Below the pieces are notes generated by a model that was not told the DNA's origin, ran no database searches, and saw only the letters and a program-made list of their open reading frames with translations. The position numbers and the translations under genes were made by a program. 64,000 bases of DNA from Oleispirillum sp965228165 (lineage in GTDB: Bacteria > Pseudomonadota > Alphaproteobacteria > Rhodospirillales > Rhodospirillaceae), in assembly GCA_965228165.1 (NCBI GenBank), contig CBDDHB010000002.1, positions 372,001 through 436,000 on the forward strand. Reading direction: 5' to 3'. Positions 17,191 through 26,240 of the stretch are shown piece after piece; position 1 is the first letter of the stretch, and every line of letters starts with the position of its first letter.

Positions 17191-17915
17191 GTGACCGTTC
17201 GCTTTCCCCATCTTCGCCGCCTGACGAAGGCCATCGCCGCTCCGATCGCAACCGGTCCGGCGTCCGTGGAAATGGACGACGTCGAAATTGTCCTCGGAGC
17301 CCTGCGCGACAACCCGGACTTCATGCGCCTGATCCGCGAAAACGGCCCGCCGACGCCCGGCACGGGAATCCTGAAGTATCTGGATTACGAACTCTACATC
17401 CCGGACTGCTTCCGATACGCTCGAATGCTCGGCATGGACTTCCTGCAACCCCTCCGGATTCTCGATGTCGGCACCGGATTCGGTTACTTTCCCTACGTTT
17501 GCACCTGCCTCGGTCACGAGGCGACGGGGCTGGATCTGGATATCGAGCCGCTTTACAACGAATCCATCCGAAGCCTCGGCCTCCGGCGCCGCGTCCACAG
17601 GATCGAACGCTTCCAGCCGCTCCCTGCGTTTCCGCAAAAATTCCACCTGATCACCGCCTTTGCCATCTGCTTCAACCGCCAGGGCTATCCCGACGTCTGG
17701 CGGCAGGAGGAGTGGGCGTTCTTCCTGCGCGATCTGGCGGAGAATCATCTGTCCTCGGGGGGGGGAGACTCTTCCTGGCGATGAACCCGGCCGACATCGG
17801 CGGTTTCGGCCTCGAGGACCTGAAGGATTTCTTCGTCTCCCTGGGGGCGCGGATATCGGGACCGTATGTCTCTTTCGACGATGTCTCGCCGCTTCGCGCG
17901 GCCTGCCGCCCTTGA
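17191..17915 (+). CDS. SAM-dependent methyltransferase interrupted at a G9 tract
   Basis: This is a class I methyltransferase with motif I in LRILDVGTGFGYFPYVC, followed by GHEATGLDLDIEP and ITAFAICFNRQG. The frame that starts at GTG 17191 (or ATG 17272) stops at 17784 just after the nine-G run at 17757-17765. The rest of a typical C-terminus (GRLFLAMNPADIGGFGLED to VSPLRAACRP, stop 17913-17915) is in the next frame. Ten Gs (or seven) would give a continuous protein of about 241 residues. Such a tract can slip during replication, so the gene may be switchable, or the run may be miscounted. It lies directly upstream of trpG, inside the block that splits trpE from trpG. The substrate is unknown. 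Confidence 0.65.
17757..17765 (+). repeat. Homopolymeric G9 tract inside the methyltransferase
   Basis: Nine consecutive Gs sit in the coding region and mark the exact point where the reading frame breaks. It is the longest G run I noticed in the window. Poly-G tracts of this length are classic sites of slipped-strand mispairing and also of base-calling error. Confidence 0.9.
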
Positions 17916-17974
17916 CGCGGCGAAGACCGCCGTCCATCCTGTGCGCCGAACGAACCTTGCGGGATGAGCGGCCG

Positions 17975-18574
17975 ATGTACCTGCTGATCGACAACTACGA
18001 CAGCTTTACCTACAACCTCTGGCACTACCTGGGAGAACTCGGCGCCGAGGTCGAGGTGGCGCGCAACGACGCGCTCAGCGCCGAGGAAGCGGTCGCCAAA
18101 TCGCCGCAGGGGATCATCCTCTCCCCCGGTCCGTGCGATCCGGAACGCGCCGGCATCTGCCTGCCGCTGACCGCCCTGGCGGCGGAGCGGCGCATCCCGC
18201 TGTTCGGCGTCTGCCTGGGGCACCAGACCATCGGCCAGGCCTTCGGCGGGCGGGTGGTCCGCGCGCCGGAACCGATGCATGGCAAGGTCTGCGAAATCCA
18301 TCATCGCGGCAGCGACGTGTTTTCCGGCATCCCCGACCCCTTCCAGGCGACGCGCTATCACTCCCTGCTGGTGGAGCGCGCCACCCTGCCCGCCTGCCTG
18401 ACGGTGACGGCGGAAAGCCCGGACGGCCTGATCATGGGACTCGCCCACGTCGATCTGCCGATCTTCGGCGTGCAGTTCCACCCGGAGAGCATCGCCTCGC
18501 AGCATGGGCACGACATTTTGAAAAACTTCCTGACCCTCGCGGCCAGAGGCAAAGGCAAGGACACCCCCCGATGA
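17975..18574 (+). CDS. trpG: Anthranilate synthase component II (glutamine amidotransferase)
   Basis: TrpG splits glutamine and passes ammonia to TrpE. The 199-residue class I amidotransferase has the oxyanion loop ILSPGPCDPERAG, the nucleophilic Cys in FGVCLGHQTIGQAFGG, and the His-Glu pair in GVQFHPESIASQHG. The ATG at 17975 gives the typical MYLLIDNYDSFTYN start, with GGGATGAG upstream. Its stop overlaps the trpD start (ATGA), so the two are translated in step. The TrpE partner is encoded 2.9 kb upstream, beyond the inserted block, so trpG-trpD-trpC may need a promoter of their own; I did not find a convincing one. Confidence 0.96.
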   Translation: MYLLIDNYDSFTYNLWHYLGELGAEVEVARNDALSAEEAVAKSPQGIILSPGPCDPERAGICLPLTALAAERRIPLFGVCLGHQTIGQAFGGRVVRAPEPMHGKVCEIHHRGSDVFSGIPDPFQATRYHSLLVERATLPACLTVTAESPDGLIMGLAHVDLPIFGVQFHPESIASQHGHDILKNFLTLAARGKGKDTPR

Positions 18575-19605
18575 GCGACCTGAAACCCATTCTTGCCCGC
18601 ACCGCGACGGGCGAAACCCTGTCGGAAGCCGACGCGGCGCAAGCCTTCGACATCATCATGTCGGGCCGGGCGACGCCATCGCAGATCGGCGCCCTGTTGA
18701 TGGGGATGCGCCTGCGCGGCGAAACCGTCGAGGAAATCACCGGCGCGGCGCGCACCATGCGGGCCAAGGCCCTGCCGGTGAAGGCTCCCGCCGACGCGGT
18801 GGACATCGTTGGCACCGGCGGCGATTCCTCGGGCAGCTACAACATCTCCACCGGCGCGGCCCTCGCCGCCGCCGCCTGCGGCGTCACCGTCGCCAAGCAC
18901 GGCAATAAGGCGCAGACCTCGAAGTCCGGCTCCGCCGACGTGCTGAAGGCCCTCGGCGTCAACCTCGACGCCGAATTGCCGGTCCTGGAACGCTGCATCG
19001 CCGAGGCGCGCATCGGCTTCATGCTCGCTACCCGCCACCACAGCGCGATGAAGCACGTCGGCCCGACCCGGGTGGAAATCGGCACCCGCACGATTTTCAA
19101 CATCCTCGGGCCGCTCGCCAACCCCGCCGGGGTGAAGCGTCTGGTGATCGGCGTCTTCGCCGAAAGCTGGCTGGAACCCCTCGCCGCGGTGCTCGGCAAA
19201 CTGGGGGCGGAACGCGCCTGGGTGGTGCATGGCGGCGACGGACTGGACGAAATCACCACCACCGGCCCGACCCGGGTGGCGGAATGGAAGGACGGCAAGG
19301 TGACGACCTTCCGCATCGCGCCGGAAGACGTGGGCCTGCCGCGGGTCGCGGCGGAAGCGCTGAGGGGCGGCGATCCGGATTTCAACGCCGCCGCCCTGCG
19401 CGCGATTTTCGAGCCCGAGGTTCCCTCCGGCCTCGCCCCCCTGCGCGACGCCGTGGCGCTTAACGCGGCGGCGGTCCTGGTGGTCGCCGACGTTGCGAAA
19501 TCGCTTCAAGAAGGCGTCGATAAGGCATTGACTTCCATGAAGGACGGGTCGGCCAAGGCGGTGCTGGCCGAATTCGTCCGGATCAGCAACGAGTCCCCGG
19601 CGTGA
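18571..19605 (+). CDS. trpD: Anthranilate phosphoribosyltransferase
   Basis: TrpD joins anthranilate and phosphoribosyl pyrophosphate to form phosphoribosyl-anthranilate, the second committed step to tryptophan. The 344-residue protein has the N-terminal helical domain (LSEADAAQAFDIIMSG, IGALLMGMRLRGET), the PRPP-binding glycine loop (DIVGTGGDSSGSYNIST), the conserved KHGNKAQTSKSGSADVL, and HHSAMKHVGPTRVEIGTRT. It overlaps trpG by four bases at the start and trpC by four bases at the end (GTGA), a tightly coupled operon. Confidence 0.97.
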   Translation: MSDLKPILARTATGETLSEADAAQAFDIIMSGRATPSQIGALLMGMRLRGETVEEITGAARTMRAKALPVKAPADAVDIVGTGGDSSGSYNISTGAALAAAACGVTVAKHGNKAQTSKSGSADVLKALGVNLDAELPVLERCIAEARIGFMLATRHHSAMKHVGPTRVEIGTRTIFNILGPLANPAGVKRLVIGVFAESWLEPLAAVLGKLGAERAWVVHGGDGLDEITTTGPTRVAEWKDGKVTTFRIAPEDVGLPRVAAEALRGGDPDFNAAALRAIFEPEVPSGLAPLRDAVALNAAAVLVVADVAKSLQEGVDKALTSMKDGSAKAVLAEFVRISNESPA

Positions 19606-20393
19606 GCGACGTTCTGGCGAAAATCTGCGCCACCAAGCGCGACGAGATCGCCGCCGCCAAGGCGCGGGTGCCTCTTTCCGCCCTGATCCATCGGGCGGCG
19701 GACCAGGATCCGCCGCGCGGCTTCGCCGCCGCCCTCGACCGGGCGGCGTCCGGGGACGGCTTCGGCCTGATCGCCGAAATCAAGAAGGCCTCGCCGTCGG
19801 CGGGCCTGATCCGCGCCGACTTCGACCCCGCCGCCCTGGCCCGGGCCTATGCGGCGGGCGACGCTTCGTGCCTGTCGGTGCTCACCGACGCCCCCTATTT
19901 CCAGGGCGGGCCGGAGGTTCTGGACGCCGCCCGCGAAGCGGTGGATTTGCCGATCCTGCGCAAGGACTTCATGCTCGACGTCTATCAGGTGGCGGAGGCG
20001 CGGGCTTGGGGGGCGGACTGCATCCTGCTGATCCTGGCGGCTCTTACCGACCAGCAGGCGCGCGAACTGGAACGGGCGGCGATGGATTTCGGCATGGACG
20101 TACTGGTGGAAATCCACGACCGGGCGGAATTCGACCGGGCGCTGAAGCTGAAAAGCCGCCTGCTCGGGGTCAACAACCGCAATCTCAAGACCATGGTCAC
20201 CGACCTTTCCACCACCGAGGCGCTGGCCGCCGCCTGCCCGCCCGACCGGGCTCTGGTGGCGGAAAGCGGCCTCAAGACCCGCGCCGACCTCGACCGCATG
20301 GCCGCCGTCGGGGCGCGACGCTTCCTGGTCGGCGAATCCCTGATGCGCCAGCCCGACGTCGCCGCCGCGACAACGCGTTTGTTGCGGGGCTGA
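19602..20393 (+). CDS. trpC: Indole-3-glycerol phosphate synthase
   Basis: TrpC closes the indole ring of carboxyphenylamino-deoxyribulose phosphate. The 263-residue barrel has the catalytic Lys in AEIKKASPSAGLIR, a second Lys in LRKDFMLDVYQV, and the phosphate-binding GVNNRNLKTM and AESGLKTRADL segments. Translation starts at a GTG (19602) overlapping the trpD stop. It is not fused to trpF. Downstream comes lexA after 105 bases. The moaC and moeA genes that I expect between trpC and lexA in many relatives are absent here. Confidence 0.97.
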   Translation: MSDVLAKICATKRDEIAAAKARVPLSALIHRAADQDPPRGFAAALDRAASGDGFGLIAEIKKASPSAGLIRADFDPAALARAYAAGDASCLSVLTDAPYFQGGPEVLDAAREAVDLPILRKDFMLDVYQVAEARAWGADCILLILAALTDQQARELERAAMDFGMDVLVEIHDRAEFDRALKLKSRLLGVNNRNLKTMVTDLSTTEALAAACPPDRALVAESGLKTRADLDRMAAVGARRFLVGESLMRQPDVAAATTRLLRG

Positions 20394-20405
20394 CGCGATT
20401 TTCGG

Positions 20406-20434
20406 TTGCGTTCTCGCCTGAACCAAACTAGAAC
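20406..20434 (+). promoter_or_regulatory. lexA promoter with alphaproteobacterial SOS (LexA) box
   Basis: GAAC-N7-GAAC at 20420-20434 (spacer CAAACTA) reads GTTC-N7-GTTC on the other strand, the direct-repeat LexA operator known in alphaproteobacteria. It covers the likely -10 region (TAGAAC, 20429-20434), which lies 17 bases after TTGCGT (20406-20411). The position, 65 bases before the lexA ATG, fits autorepression of lexA and SOS induction. Confidence 0.75.
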
Positions 20435-20498
20435 AAATAAGGATCGTTCCGCGACGGGCGATTCCGTCGCCCCGTCGCCTCAGGCCGGGGGTGAGACC

Positions 20499-21200
20499 AT
20501 GCTGACCGTCAAGCAACGCAATCTGCTGCTGCTGATCGACCGCCACCTCAAGCGCTTCGGCGTCGTCCCCTCGTTCGAGGAAATGAAGGTCGAGCTTGGC
20601 CTGCACTCCAAATCCGGGGTGCATCGCCTGATCACCAGCCTGGAGGAACGGGGCTACATCCGCCGCCTGCCACACCGCGCCCGGGCGCTGGAGATCATCA
20701 AGCTGCCGGAAGGCCTGCCTCCCCAGGACGCCGCCGAGACCGCGAACTTCCAGCCGACGGTGATCGCGGGCGGCTTCCGCCGCCAGATCGCGGGCGCGGC
20801 GGTGGCGGGCAACGCCGACGCGGTGTCGGTGCCGCTCTACGGCAAGATCGCGGCAGGCACCCCGATCGAGGCGTTGAGCGACCTCAGCGCCACCGTCGAT
20901 ATCCCCGCCAGCATGCTTTCCGGCGGTGAACACTATGCGCTTACCGTCGAGGGGGACTCGATGATCGAGGTGGGAATCTTCGACGGCGATACCGTGCTGA
21001 TCCGCAAGACCGACACCGTGGAAAACGGCGCCATCGTCGTCGCCCTGGTCGATCAGAACGAAGCGACGCTGAAACGCCTGCGCCGCAAGGGCGAATCCAT
21101 CGCCTTGGAGCCCGCCAATCCGCGCTACGAAACCCGCATCTTCGGGCCGGACCGGGTAGCGGTGCAGGGCCGTCTGGTCGGACTGATCCGCCGCTACTGA
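20499..21200 (+). CDS. lexA: LexA repressor
   Basis: LexA represses the SOS regulon and cleaves itself when RecA filaments form. The 233-residue protein has an N-terminal winged helix-turn-helix (about 1-65: MLTVKQRNLLLLIDRH, VPSFEEMKVELGLHSKS, LEERGYIRRLPHRARA). A linker contains the Ala-Gly cleavage region (GAAVAGNADAV), and an S24 peptidase domain carries the catalytic Ser in VEGDSMIEVGIFDGD and Lys in NEATLKRLRR. The start at 20499 matches the family; the extension to 20406 covers the operator. It ends convergently with comEC, the stops overlapping by 7 bases. It is probably transcribed apart from trpC. Confidence 0.96.
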   Translation: MLTVKQRNLLLLIDRHLKRFGVVPSFEEMKVELGLHSKSGVHRLITSLEERGYIRRLPHRARALEIIKLPEGLPPQDAAETANFQPTVIAGGFRRQIAGAAVAGNADAVSVPLYGKIAAGTPIEALSDLSATVDIPASMLSGGEHYALTVEGDSMIEVGIFDGDTVLIRKTDTVENGAIVVALVDQNEATLKRLRRKGESIALEPANPRYETRIFGPDRVAVQGRLVGLIRRY

Positions 21201-23204
21201 CCCCTCCACGGTCGGCGGCCTCCGGTGTTGCCGCCGACCCGCCGGATCACTCGGCCCGCCGCGTCCAGCCACAGCAGCGTCACCCCCGCGCGGGCCAGAT
21301 CGTCCGCGTCCAGAACCGGGGCGGCGCAGGCGGCGCGAATCTCCGGCGGCAGCGGGTGGCGCGCCAGAACCACCGCCGTCCGCACGCAATCCTCTTCCAG
21401 AGCGTCGCGGCGGTCGCTCCGCGCCGCGCGCCAGCCCGCCGGGGATTCGCCGATGCAGCCCGCCGCGTCGCAGCGCCAGCCCTCCCCCCTCCGCATCGCG
21501 CCGCCGGTGCGGGCCTCCCAGACCGAGGCAAGGAAATCCTGCCGTCCCTCCCCCAGGAAACCGTAATCTTCTCCCCGGCGGATCGCGACGGCGCGCCCCC
21601 GGTCGGCGACCAGCAGATCGGGCGGCGGCGTCCACCAGGGCGAACTCAACCCCGCCGCCAGCGCCGCCAGACCGGCCAGACGCCGGAACCCTTCGCCCAG
21701 GCAGAGCCACAGCCCGCCCGCGACGCACAGCGCCAGACCGGCCCCCGGCATCTGCGGCGCGACCAACCGGTGTCCGGGCCAGGACGCCACCCAGTGCGCC
21801 ACCGCGTTGATCCAGGCGATGCCCTCGGCCATCCGCGCCAGGGGAAAGGCCTCCGCGCCGAAGGGCATGGCCATCGCCGACAGCAGCCCCCAGGGCATCA
21901 CCCAGAAGCCCAGCACCGGCAACGCCAGCAGGTTGGCGGGCAACGCATGCACCGCGATCCGCCCGAAGTGATAGAGGGCAAAGGGCGCGGTGGCGCAGGT
22001 GGCGACGACGGTGGTGAGCAGCACCCCGCCGAGATAGACAACCGGACGGCGCAGCCACGACCCCCGCTCCGGCAAAATCCACGGACGCGGCAGCCGATAG
22101 ACCGCGATCAGGGCGAGAACGGCGGCGAACGACATCTGGAAGCTGGGACCCAGAACCGCCTCGGGGTCGCGCGCCGCCACCGCCACGGCGGCGACGCCGA
22201 GCAGCCGGAAGGAAAACGGCGAACGATCCAGCAGCACCGCCAACAGGGCGATCGCGGTCATCGCGAAGGCGCGCTGCGTCGGCACCGACGCCCCCGACAA
22301 CAGCAGATACGCGGCGGTCAGGATCAGGGCGGCGACGGCGGCCCATTTCTTGATCGGGAAGCGCAGCGCCACCGCCGGAACCATCGCCAGGCCGCGCCGC
22401 AAGGTCAAAAACGCCAGCCCGGCGAGCAGACTCATGTGCAGGCCGGAAATCGCCAGCATGTGCGCCAGACCGGAAGCGCGGTAATCCTCCGCCAGCGCCT
22501 CGGGGATCGCGCCCTTGTCGCCGACGATCAGGGCGGCGGCGACGGCGCGCGCCGGGTCGCCTCCCGCGCCGTCCAGGATGCGCCGGGCAACCCGCCAGCG
22601 CCAGGATTGCAGCCTCTCCGCCCAGTCCGGCGCGGGCCGGGGGGGCGACCTCCCGCCAGGGTCCGACCGCATAGCCGACCGCCCCGACACCGTGGAACCA
22701 GTCGCGGCGCGCCATATCGAAACCGCCCGGCCAGACCGGGCGCGGCGGCGGCGACAGGGTGGCGGCGAGAGAAATCCGCATCCCCGGCGACGGCGCATCG
22801 AAGCGCGCCGGAATCGTCAGCCGCACCCGCATCGGCGGCCCGCCGCCGTCGAAACCCGCCCGGCGCAGCACGGCGCGGCTGCCGTTGCGGCGCAGCTCCA
22901 GGGTTTCCACTTCTCCCTCCAGGGCGACGTGGCGAAGCTCCGCCGTCAGCACCGGCGCGGCGACGCGATGGGCGAAGAGCGCCGTCCACCCCGCGCCGCC
23001 CAAAAGCGCGACGGCAAGGACCGCCGCCGCCAGCCAGACGGCATGCCCGGACCGCCACGCGGCCAGGCCGAGACCGGCCGCGACGGCGGCGCAAACCGCC
23101 CATGCCGCGATGCCGGGTTCGTCGGGCAGCAACAGATAGGCCGCCGCCCCGGCGACGAAAAGCCAGGGAGCCCACTCCCCCAGACCGGCGGCGCCTCCGC
23201 GCAT
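21194..23204 (-). CDS. comEC: ComEC/Rec2 DNA-uptake channel protein, apparent frameshift
   Basis: ComEC forms the inner-membrane channel for single-stranded DNA in natural transformation. The N-terminal part (ATG 23204 after AAGGGG) has two or three membrane helices and an OB-like DUF4131 region (ALEGEVETLELRRNGSRAVL). After a break at the seven-G run 22639-22645 the competence domain continues in the next frame (SGLAHMLAISGLHMSLLAGL, ATCATAPFALYHFGRIAVHA). Removing one G restores a single protein of about 669 residues. The C-terminus lacks a recognisable metallo-beta-lactamase domain, as in many alphaproteobacteria. The gene diverges from gltX. The frame break may be a sequence error. Confidence 0.82.
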
Positions 23205-23360
23205 GTCCGCCCCTTTTGGATACCCATTGCGATTCCGTTGTGATAAAACCACCCGGTTCGCGCGACCGAGAATACCGCAATTCCGCCGCCGAACCCACTC
23301 CGCCCGCCGCCAGGCCGGCGGGTTCCGCACCCAAAAGCCAAGCCACGGGTTTCGCATCGC

Positions 23361-24758
23361 ATGAGCGTCGTGACACGTTTCGCCCCGTCGCCGACGGGGT
23401 TCCTTCACATCGGCGGCGCCCGCACCGCCCTGTTCAACTGGCTGTTCGCGCGCCATCATGGCGGGCGCTTCCTGCTGCGCATCGAGGACACCGACCGCGA
23501 GCGTTCGACCCAGGCCGCCGTGGACGCGATCTTCGACGGTCTTTCCTGGCTGGGACTGACCTGGGACGAGGAACCGGTGATGCAGTTCGCCCGCGCCGCG
23601 CGCCATGCCGAGGTAGCGCGGCAACTGCTGGCGACGGGCAACGCCTATTGCTGCTATTGCTCGCCCGAGGAACTGACCGCGATGCGCGAGGAGCAGAAGG
23701 CCGCCGGCCAGCCGATGCGCTATGACGGCCGCTGGCGCGACCGCGACCCCAAGGACGCGCCCGCCGGAGTGAAGCCGGTGATCCGTCTGAAGGCGCCGCG
23801 CGAGGGCGAAACCGTGATCCGCGACCACGTCCAGGGCGACGTGACCTTCGCCAACGCGCAACTCGACGACATGATCCTGCTGCGCGCCGACGGCACGCCG
23901 ACCTACATGCTTTCGGTGGTGGTGGACGACCACGACATGGGGATCACCCACGTCATTCGCGGCGACGACCACCTGACCAACGCGGCGCGGCAGACCGCCC
24001 TGTACCGGGCCTGCGGCTGGGAGGTTCCGGAATTCGCCCACATCCCGCTGATCCATGGCCCGGACGGCGCCAAGCTGTCGAAGCGCCACGGCGCGCTGGG
24101 GGCGGAAGCCTATCGCGACATGGGCATCCTGCCCGCCGCGATGCGCAACTACCTCTTGCGCCTGGGCTGGGGCCACGGCGACGACGAGATCATCTCGACC
24201 GAGCAGGCGATCGACTGGTTCGACATCGACGCGGTGGGCAAGTCGCCGTCGCGTTTCGACATGACCCGGCTGCTCAACCTCAACGCCCACTACCTGCGCA
24301 CCACGGCGAACGACGAACTGCTTCCGCTGGTCCGTCCGCCGATGGAGAAGAGCCTGGGCGCCGCCCTGTCGCCCGAAGCGGCCGAGCGGGTGCTGCGCGG
24401 CATGGACGGTCTGAAGCCGCGCGCCAAGGATCTGAACGAACTCGCCGCCGGGGCGATGGTCTATGCCAAGGCCCGTCCCCTCGCCTTCGACGACAAGGCG
24501 ACGGCGCAGCGGGCGGAGGGGCGCGACCTGATCGCCGCGGCGCGGCCGGTTCTGGCCGCCGTCGGCTCCTGGAGTCACGACGCGCTGGAGGCGGCGATTC
24601 GCGATCTGGCGGAGGCCAACGGCCTGAAGCTGGGCAAGGTCGCCCAGCCGCTGCGCGCCGCGATCACCGGTTCGACGGTGTCGCCGCCGCTGTTCGAGGT
24701 GATGGAGATTCTGGGCCGCGAGGAGTGTCTGGCGCGCCTGGACGACGCCCCGGCCTGA
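23361..24758 (+). CDS. gltX: Glutamyl-tRNA synthetase
   Basis: This enzyme charges tRNA(Glu), and in many alphaproteobacteria also tRNA(Gln) for later amidation. The 465-residue class I synthetase has the HIGH-type motif in FAPSPTGFLHIGGARTA, the KMSKS-type motif in GAKLSKRHGALG, the glutamate pocket (LLRIEDTDRERS) and the C-terminal anticodon-binding domain. No N-terminal extension is seen and the ATG at 23361 gives the canonical start. It diverges from comEC with a 156-base gap and is followed by gltA after 157 bases. Confidence 0.97.
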   Translation: MSVVTRFAPSPTGFLHIGGARTALFNWLFARHHGGRFLLRIEDTDRERSTQAAVDAIFDGLSWLGLTWDEEPVMQFARAARHAEVARQLLATGNAYCCYCSPEELTAMREEQKAAGQPMRYDGRWRDRDPKDAPAGVKPVIRLKAPREGETVIRDHVQGDVTFANAQLDDMILLRADGTPTYMLSVVVDDHDMGITHVIRGDDHLTNAARQTALYRACGWEVPEFAHIPLIHGPDGAKLSKRHGALGAEAYRDMGILPAAMRNYLLRLGWGHGDDEIISTEQAIDWFDIDAVGKSPSRFDMTRLLNLNAHYLRTTANDELLPLVRPPMEKSLGAALSPEAAERVLRGMDGLKPRAKDLNELAAGAMVYAKARPLAFDDKATAQRAEGRDLIAAARPVLAAVGSWSHDALEAAIRDLAEANGLKLGKVAQPLRAAITGSTVSPPLFEVMEILGREECLARLDDAPA

Positions 24759-24842
24759 CCTGTCGTTGCCGTGAAAAGGCGCTCCGATGTCTTGAATTTC
24801 CGCCTGGAGGGGGCAGTTTAGAGACAACGGACGCAACATCGC

Positions 24843-24899
24843 CGATGCCGCGCCCACCGCTCCGGCAAGGAGCGGGCGGCGCGTCGCCGCCGGGCATCG
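24843..24899 (+). other. Structured 5' leader of gltA
   Basis: Just before the gltA ribosome site there is a nested hairpin. The outer arms CGATGCC (24843-24849) and GGCATCG (24893-24899) pair over 7 bp. Inside, CGCCC pairs with GGGCG (24851-24855 / 24874-24878) and GCTCC with GGAGC (24859-24863 / 24869-24873, loop GGCAA). The structure ends about 17 bases before the ATG, so it could affect translation or mRNA stability. It matches no riboswitch I know. Confidence 0.45.
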
Positions 24900-24915
24900 A
24901 CACCAGGGAGCCGCC

Positions 24916-26229
24916 ATGAACAACCAGCCGAAGACCCCTTCCGACACCTTCACCGTCACCGACAACGCCACCGGAAAAAGCTTCGATCTGCCGGTCATCC
25001 ACGGCAGCGTCGGCCCCCGCGTCGTCGATATCCGGAAGTTCTTCGCGGATACGGGATGCTTCACCTACGACCCCGGTTTCACCTCCACCGGGTCGTGCGA
25101 GTCCAAGATCACCTTCATCGACGGCGACAAGGGCATCCTGCTGCATCGGGGCTATCCGATCGAGCAGCTGGCGGAGAACTGCGACTTCCTGGAGGTCGCC
25201 TATCTGCTGCTGTTCGGCAACCTGCCGAGTCGGGCGGAAATGGACAAGTTCGATCACGACATCACCTATCACTCGATGCTGAACGAACAGATTCTGCGCT
25301 TCTACAGCGGCTTTCGGCGCGACGCGCACCCGATGGCGGTGGCCTGCGGCATCGTCGGCGCGCTGTCGGCGTTCTACCACGACAGCCTGGACTTCACCGA
25401 TTCGTTCCAGCGTCTGGTCGCCGAGACCCGCCTGATCGCGAAGATGCCGACGATCATCGCCAATGCCTACAAGTACTCGATCGGCCAGCCCTTCAACTAT
25501 CCGCGCAACAGCCTGGGCTACGCGGCGAATTTCCTGCAAATGATGTTCGCGGTGCCGTGCGAGCCCTACGAGGTCAACCCGGTGTTCGCCAAGGCGATGA
25601 ACCGCATCCTGATCCTGCACGCCGACCACGAGCAGAACGCCTCCACCTCGACGGTGCGCCTGGCCGGGTCGTCGGGCGCCAACCCCTTCGCCTGCATCGC
25701 GGCGGGCATCGCCTCGCTGTGGGGGCCGTCGCACGGCGGCGCCAACGAAGCGGTCCTGAATATGCTGATGCAGATCGGCAGCAAGGATCGGGTCTCGGAA
25801 TACGTGAAGCGGGCCAAGGACAAGGAAGACCCCTTCCGGCTGATGGGGTTCGGCCACCGGGTCTACAAGAACTACGACCCGCGCGCCAAGATCATGCAGC
25901 AGACCTGTCACGAGGTTCTGGACGAACTGGGCCGCCACGACGAGCCGCTGTTGCAGATCGCGGTGGAGCTGGAGCGGATCGCCCTGGAGGACGACTACTT
26001 CATCGAAAAGAAGCTCTACCCCAACGTCGATTTCTATTCGGGGATCATCTTCCGCGCCATGGGCATCCCGGTATCGATGTTCACCGCCCTGTTCGCCCTG
26101 GCCCGCACCACCGGCTGGGTGGCGCAGTGGATGGAAATGATCGCCGACCCGGAACTGAAGATCGGGCGGCCCCGCCAGCTCTACACCGGCGCGCCGCCGC
26201 GCGACTACATGCCGATCGACAAGCGGTAG
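24916..26229 (+). CDS. gltA: Citrate synthase
   Basis: This enzyme condenses acetyl-CoA and oxaloacetate to citrate, the entry step of the citrate cycle. The 437-residue protein is the long type I form of Gram-negative bacteria: an N-terminal beta domain (FDLPVIHGSVGPRVVDIRKF, FIDGDKGILLHRGYPIEQLA) and the helical core. Catalytic residues lie in PSHGGANEAVL and MGFGHRVYKNYDPRA (His) and in the Asp of VDFYSGIIFRAMGI. The ATG at 24916 follows CAGGGAG. A strong bidirectional terminator follows at 26241-26275. PDH, encoded at the left end, supplies its acetyl-CoA. Confidence 0.97.
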   Translation: MNNQPKTPSDTFTVTDNATGKSFDLPVIHGSVGPRVVDIRKFFADTGCFTYDPGFTSTGSCESKITFIDGDKGILLHRGYPIEQLAENCDFLEVAYLLLFGNLPSRAEMDKFDHDITYHSMLNEQILRFYSGFRRDAHPMAVACGIVGALSAFYHDSLDFTDSFQRLVAETRLIAKMPTIIANAYKYSIGQPFNYPRNSLGYAANFLQMMFAVPCEPYEVNPVFAKAMNRILILHADHEQNASTSTVRLAGSSGANPFACIAAGIASLWGPSHGGANEAVLNMLMQIGSKDRVSEYVKRAKDKEDPFRLMGFGHRVYKNYDPRAKIMQQTCHEVLDELGRHDEPLLQIAVELERIALEDDYFIEKKLYPNVDFYSGIIFRAMGIPVSMFTALFALARTTGWVAQWMEMIADPELKIGRPRQLYTGAPPRDYMPIDKR

Positions 26230-26240
26230 GCGACGAACGG

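Noticed and set aside
23205..23360. Possible divergent promoters between comEC and gltX (TGTGATAAA near 23238)
   Set aside because: A -10-like sequence is present but no partner -35 at a proper distance on either strand, so no feature was called.
24792..24822. TTGAAT...TTTAGA as a gltA promoter
   Set aside because: The spacing of 19 bases and weak boxes make it no better than chance in this region.
19506..25064. Very long minus-strand open frame (1852 codons)
   Set aside because: It runs antisense to trpC, lexA and gltX. Only its middle part (down from 23204) is real, as the N-terminal region of ComEC.
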